From Spirochaetota bacterium (GTDB taxonomy: Bacteria; Spirochaetota; Spirochaetia; Treponematales; UBA12059): a DNA stretch of 5,947 nt. Positions 4,832-5,947 of the stretch are shown here, piece after piece. The stretch covers positions 1-5,947 of the forward strand of contig JAKLIU010000131.1 of the NCBI GenBank assembly GCA_022709445.1, given 5' to 3'. The translations under genes and the position numbers were made by a program. The notes below the pieces were generated by a model, which saw only the letters and a program-made list of their open reading frames with translations, was not told the origin of the DNA and did not search any database. Every line of letters starts with the position of its first letter. Positions within the stretch are counted from its first letter, which is position 1.

Positions 4832-5947
4832 CGAACACCAAAGGCGCGGTTACCGGCGTCAACGGCAACATGGTCACCGTTCGCGTGGAAGGCACCGTCG
4901 CCATGAACGAAGTGGCCTACATCGTCCTGGGGGGCAAGCGCCTCAAGGCCGAGGTGATCCGCGTGCGCGGGGACCTGGTCCAGACCCAGGTCTTCGAGAT
5001 GACCAAGGGCATCACGGTGGGCATGCCCGTGGAGTTTTCCGGCGAGATGCTCGCCGTCGAGCTGGGGCCCGGCCTCCTCGGGAAGATCTACGACGGCCTG
5101 CAGAACCCCCTGCCCGAGGTGGCCAAGCAGACCGGCTACTTCCTCGAGCCGGGCGTCTACCTGGACGCCCTCCCGCGCGGCGACACGTGGCAGTGGACCC
5201 CGGCGGTCAAGCCCGGCGACACGGTCGAGCGCGCCGACACCCTGGGCACCGTGCCCGAGAGCGCCTTCACCCACCGGGTGATGGTCCCCTTCGGCTTCCT
5301 GGGAAGCTACACGGTCAAGTCGGTCAAGCCGGCCGGCTCGTACACGGTCAAGGAGGAAGTGGCGGTCCTCGAGGACGCGGACGGCAAGTCCTGGCCGGTC
5401 ACCATGATGTTCGAGTGGCCGGTCAAGCGCGCCGTCGAGTGCTACGCCGAGCGCCTGAAGCCCGTCGAGCCCATGGTCACCAAGACCCGCACCATCGACA
5501 CCTTCTTCCCCGTCGCCAAGGGCGGCACCTACTGCATCCCCGGCCCCTTCGGCGCGGGCAAGACCGTGCTCCAGCAGGTGACCAGCCGCAACGCGGACGT
5601 GGACATCGTGATCATAGCGGCCTGCGGCGAGCGTGCCGGCGAGGTGGTGGAGACCCTCAAGGAGTTCCCCGAGCTCCTCGATCCGCGCACCGGCAAGTCC
5701 CTCATGGAGCGGACCATCATCGTGTGCAACACCTCGTCCATGCCCGTGGCGGCCCGCGAGGCCTCCGTGTACACCGCGGTCACCATGGCCGAGTACTACC
5801 GCCAGATGGGCCTGGACGTGCTCCTCCTGGCCGACTCGACCTCCCGCTGGGCACAGGCCATGCGCGAGATGTCCGGCCGCCTGGAGGAGATCCCCGGCGA
5901 GGAGGCCTTCCCGGCCTACCTGGAGTCGGTCATCGCCAGCTTCTACG
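4828..5947 (+). CDS. atpA: V-type ATPase catalytic subunit A, N-terminal part
   Basis: The window holds 373 codons plus one base of a gene that should be near 590 codons. Subunit A hydrolyses or makes ATP in the A3B3 head. Residues 1-70 are the N-terminal beta-barrel. Residues about 108-205 form the non-homologous bulge typical of A subunits, opening with FLEPGVYLDALPRGD at 105-119. The nucleotide-binding domain follows, with P-loop GPFGAGKT at 239-246, the GERAGE motif at 267-272 carrying the expected catalytic Glu268, and Walker B with LLLADSTSRW at 332-341. All key residues present in this part are intact, so an active enzyme is expected. The ATG overlaps the DUF2764 stop (ATGA), with GGAG 7 bases upstream, which implies translational coupling. 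Subunit B and the remaining genes should follow beyond the right edge. The symbol atpA means the V-type A subunit, not F-type alpha. Confidence 0.96.
   Translation, partial: MTNTKGAVTGVNGNMVTVRVEGTVAMNEVAYIVLGGKRLKAEVIRVRGDLVQTQVFEMTKGITVGMPVEFSGEMLAVELGPGLLGKIYDGLQNPLPEVAKQTGYFLEPGVYLDALPRGDTWQWTPAVKPGDTVERADTLGTVPESAFTHRVMVPFGFLGSYTVKSVKPAGSYTVKEEVAVLEDADGKSWPVTMMFEWPVKRAVECYAERLKPVEPMVTKTRTIDTFFPVAKGGTYCIPGPFGAGKTVLQQVTSRNADVDIVIIAACGERAGEVVETLKEFPELLDPRTGKSLMERTIIVCNTSSMPVAAREASVYTAVTMAEYYRQMGLDVLLLADSTSRWAQAMREMSGRLEEIPGEEAFPAYLESVIASFY

Noticed and set aside
1..5947. tRNA, rRNA, CRISPR array, insertion sequence or phage remnants
   Set aside because: No cloverleaf, spaced repeat array, transposase motif or terminal inverted repeats were seen on either strand. 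Gene packing looks like a stable chromosomal region.

Overview
The window is ordinary chromosomal DNA of a high-G+C bacterium. It is most likely a member of the Spirochaetota, because it carries the start of a V-type (A/V-type) ATPase operon in the order subunit E, DUF2764 protein, catalytic subunit A. From memory, that order is the one seen in Treponema (the T. pallidum TP0424-TP0426 region) and also in some Bacteroidota; the G+C-rich composition and the sequence character of the proteins fit a free-living or termite/sediment-type spirochaete better than a Bacteroidota. The assignment is inference and no rRNA is present.

Leftward half (minus strand, read from 3052 down to 1). A 351-residue membrane-anchored protein of unknown function comes first (3052-1997). 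It has a degenerate metalloprotease-like motif (HAAVH where HExxH would be expected). Then comes a TRAP-TAXI transporter cluster: a lipoprotein substrate-binding protein (1875-928), a DUF1850 accessory protein starting at TTG (869-390), and the N-terminal 120 residues of the fused 4TM/12TM permease (361 to beyond base 1). The binding protein has its own sigma70-like promoter, a stem-loop at the predicted 5' end of its mRNA, and strong GC stem-loops after its stop codon. The last of these stem-loops holds the start region of the DUF1850 gene. This arrangement would let the cell make much more binding protein than membrane components.

Rightward half (plus strand, 3239 to the end). A small charged, helical protein of unknown function (3239-3613) lies 21 bp upstream of atpE (3635-4243). 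It is followed by the DUF2764 gene (4250-4831) and by atpA (4828 onward), which is cut by the window edge after 373 codons. The genes are tightly packed, and the DUF2764/atpA junction is an ATGA overlap. They would build the V1 motor: E is the peripheral stalk, A the catalytic subunit, and DUF2764 is an unassigned component that may take the place of a stalk subunit.

The two halves diverge from a 186-bp intergenic region (3053-3238). It contains back-to-back promoter-like elements with striking near-dyad symmetry: inverted TTGAC boxes flanked at almost equal distances by inverted copies of ATAGTGTC, plus two copies of TTCCGGAC in the spacers. This is the most interesting regulatory structure in the window. 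No mobile element, tRNA, rRNA or CRISPR array was seen.
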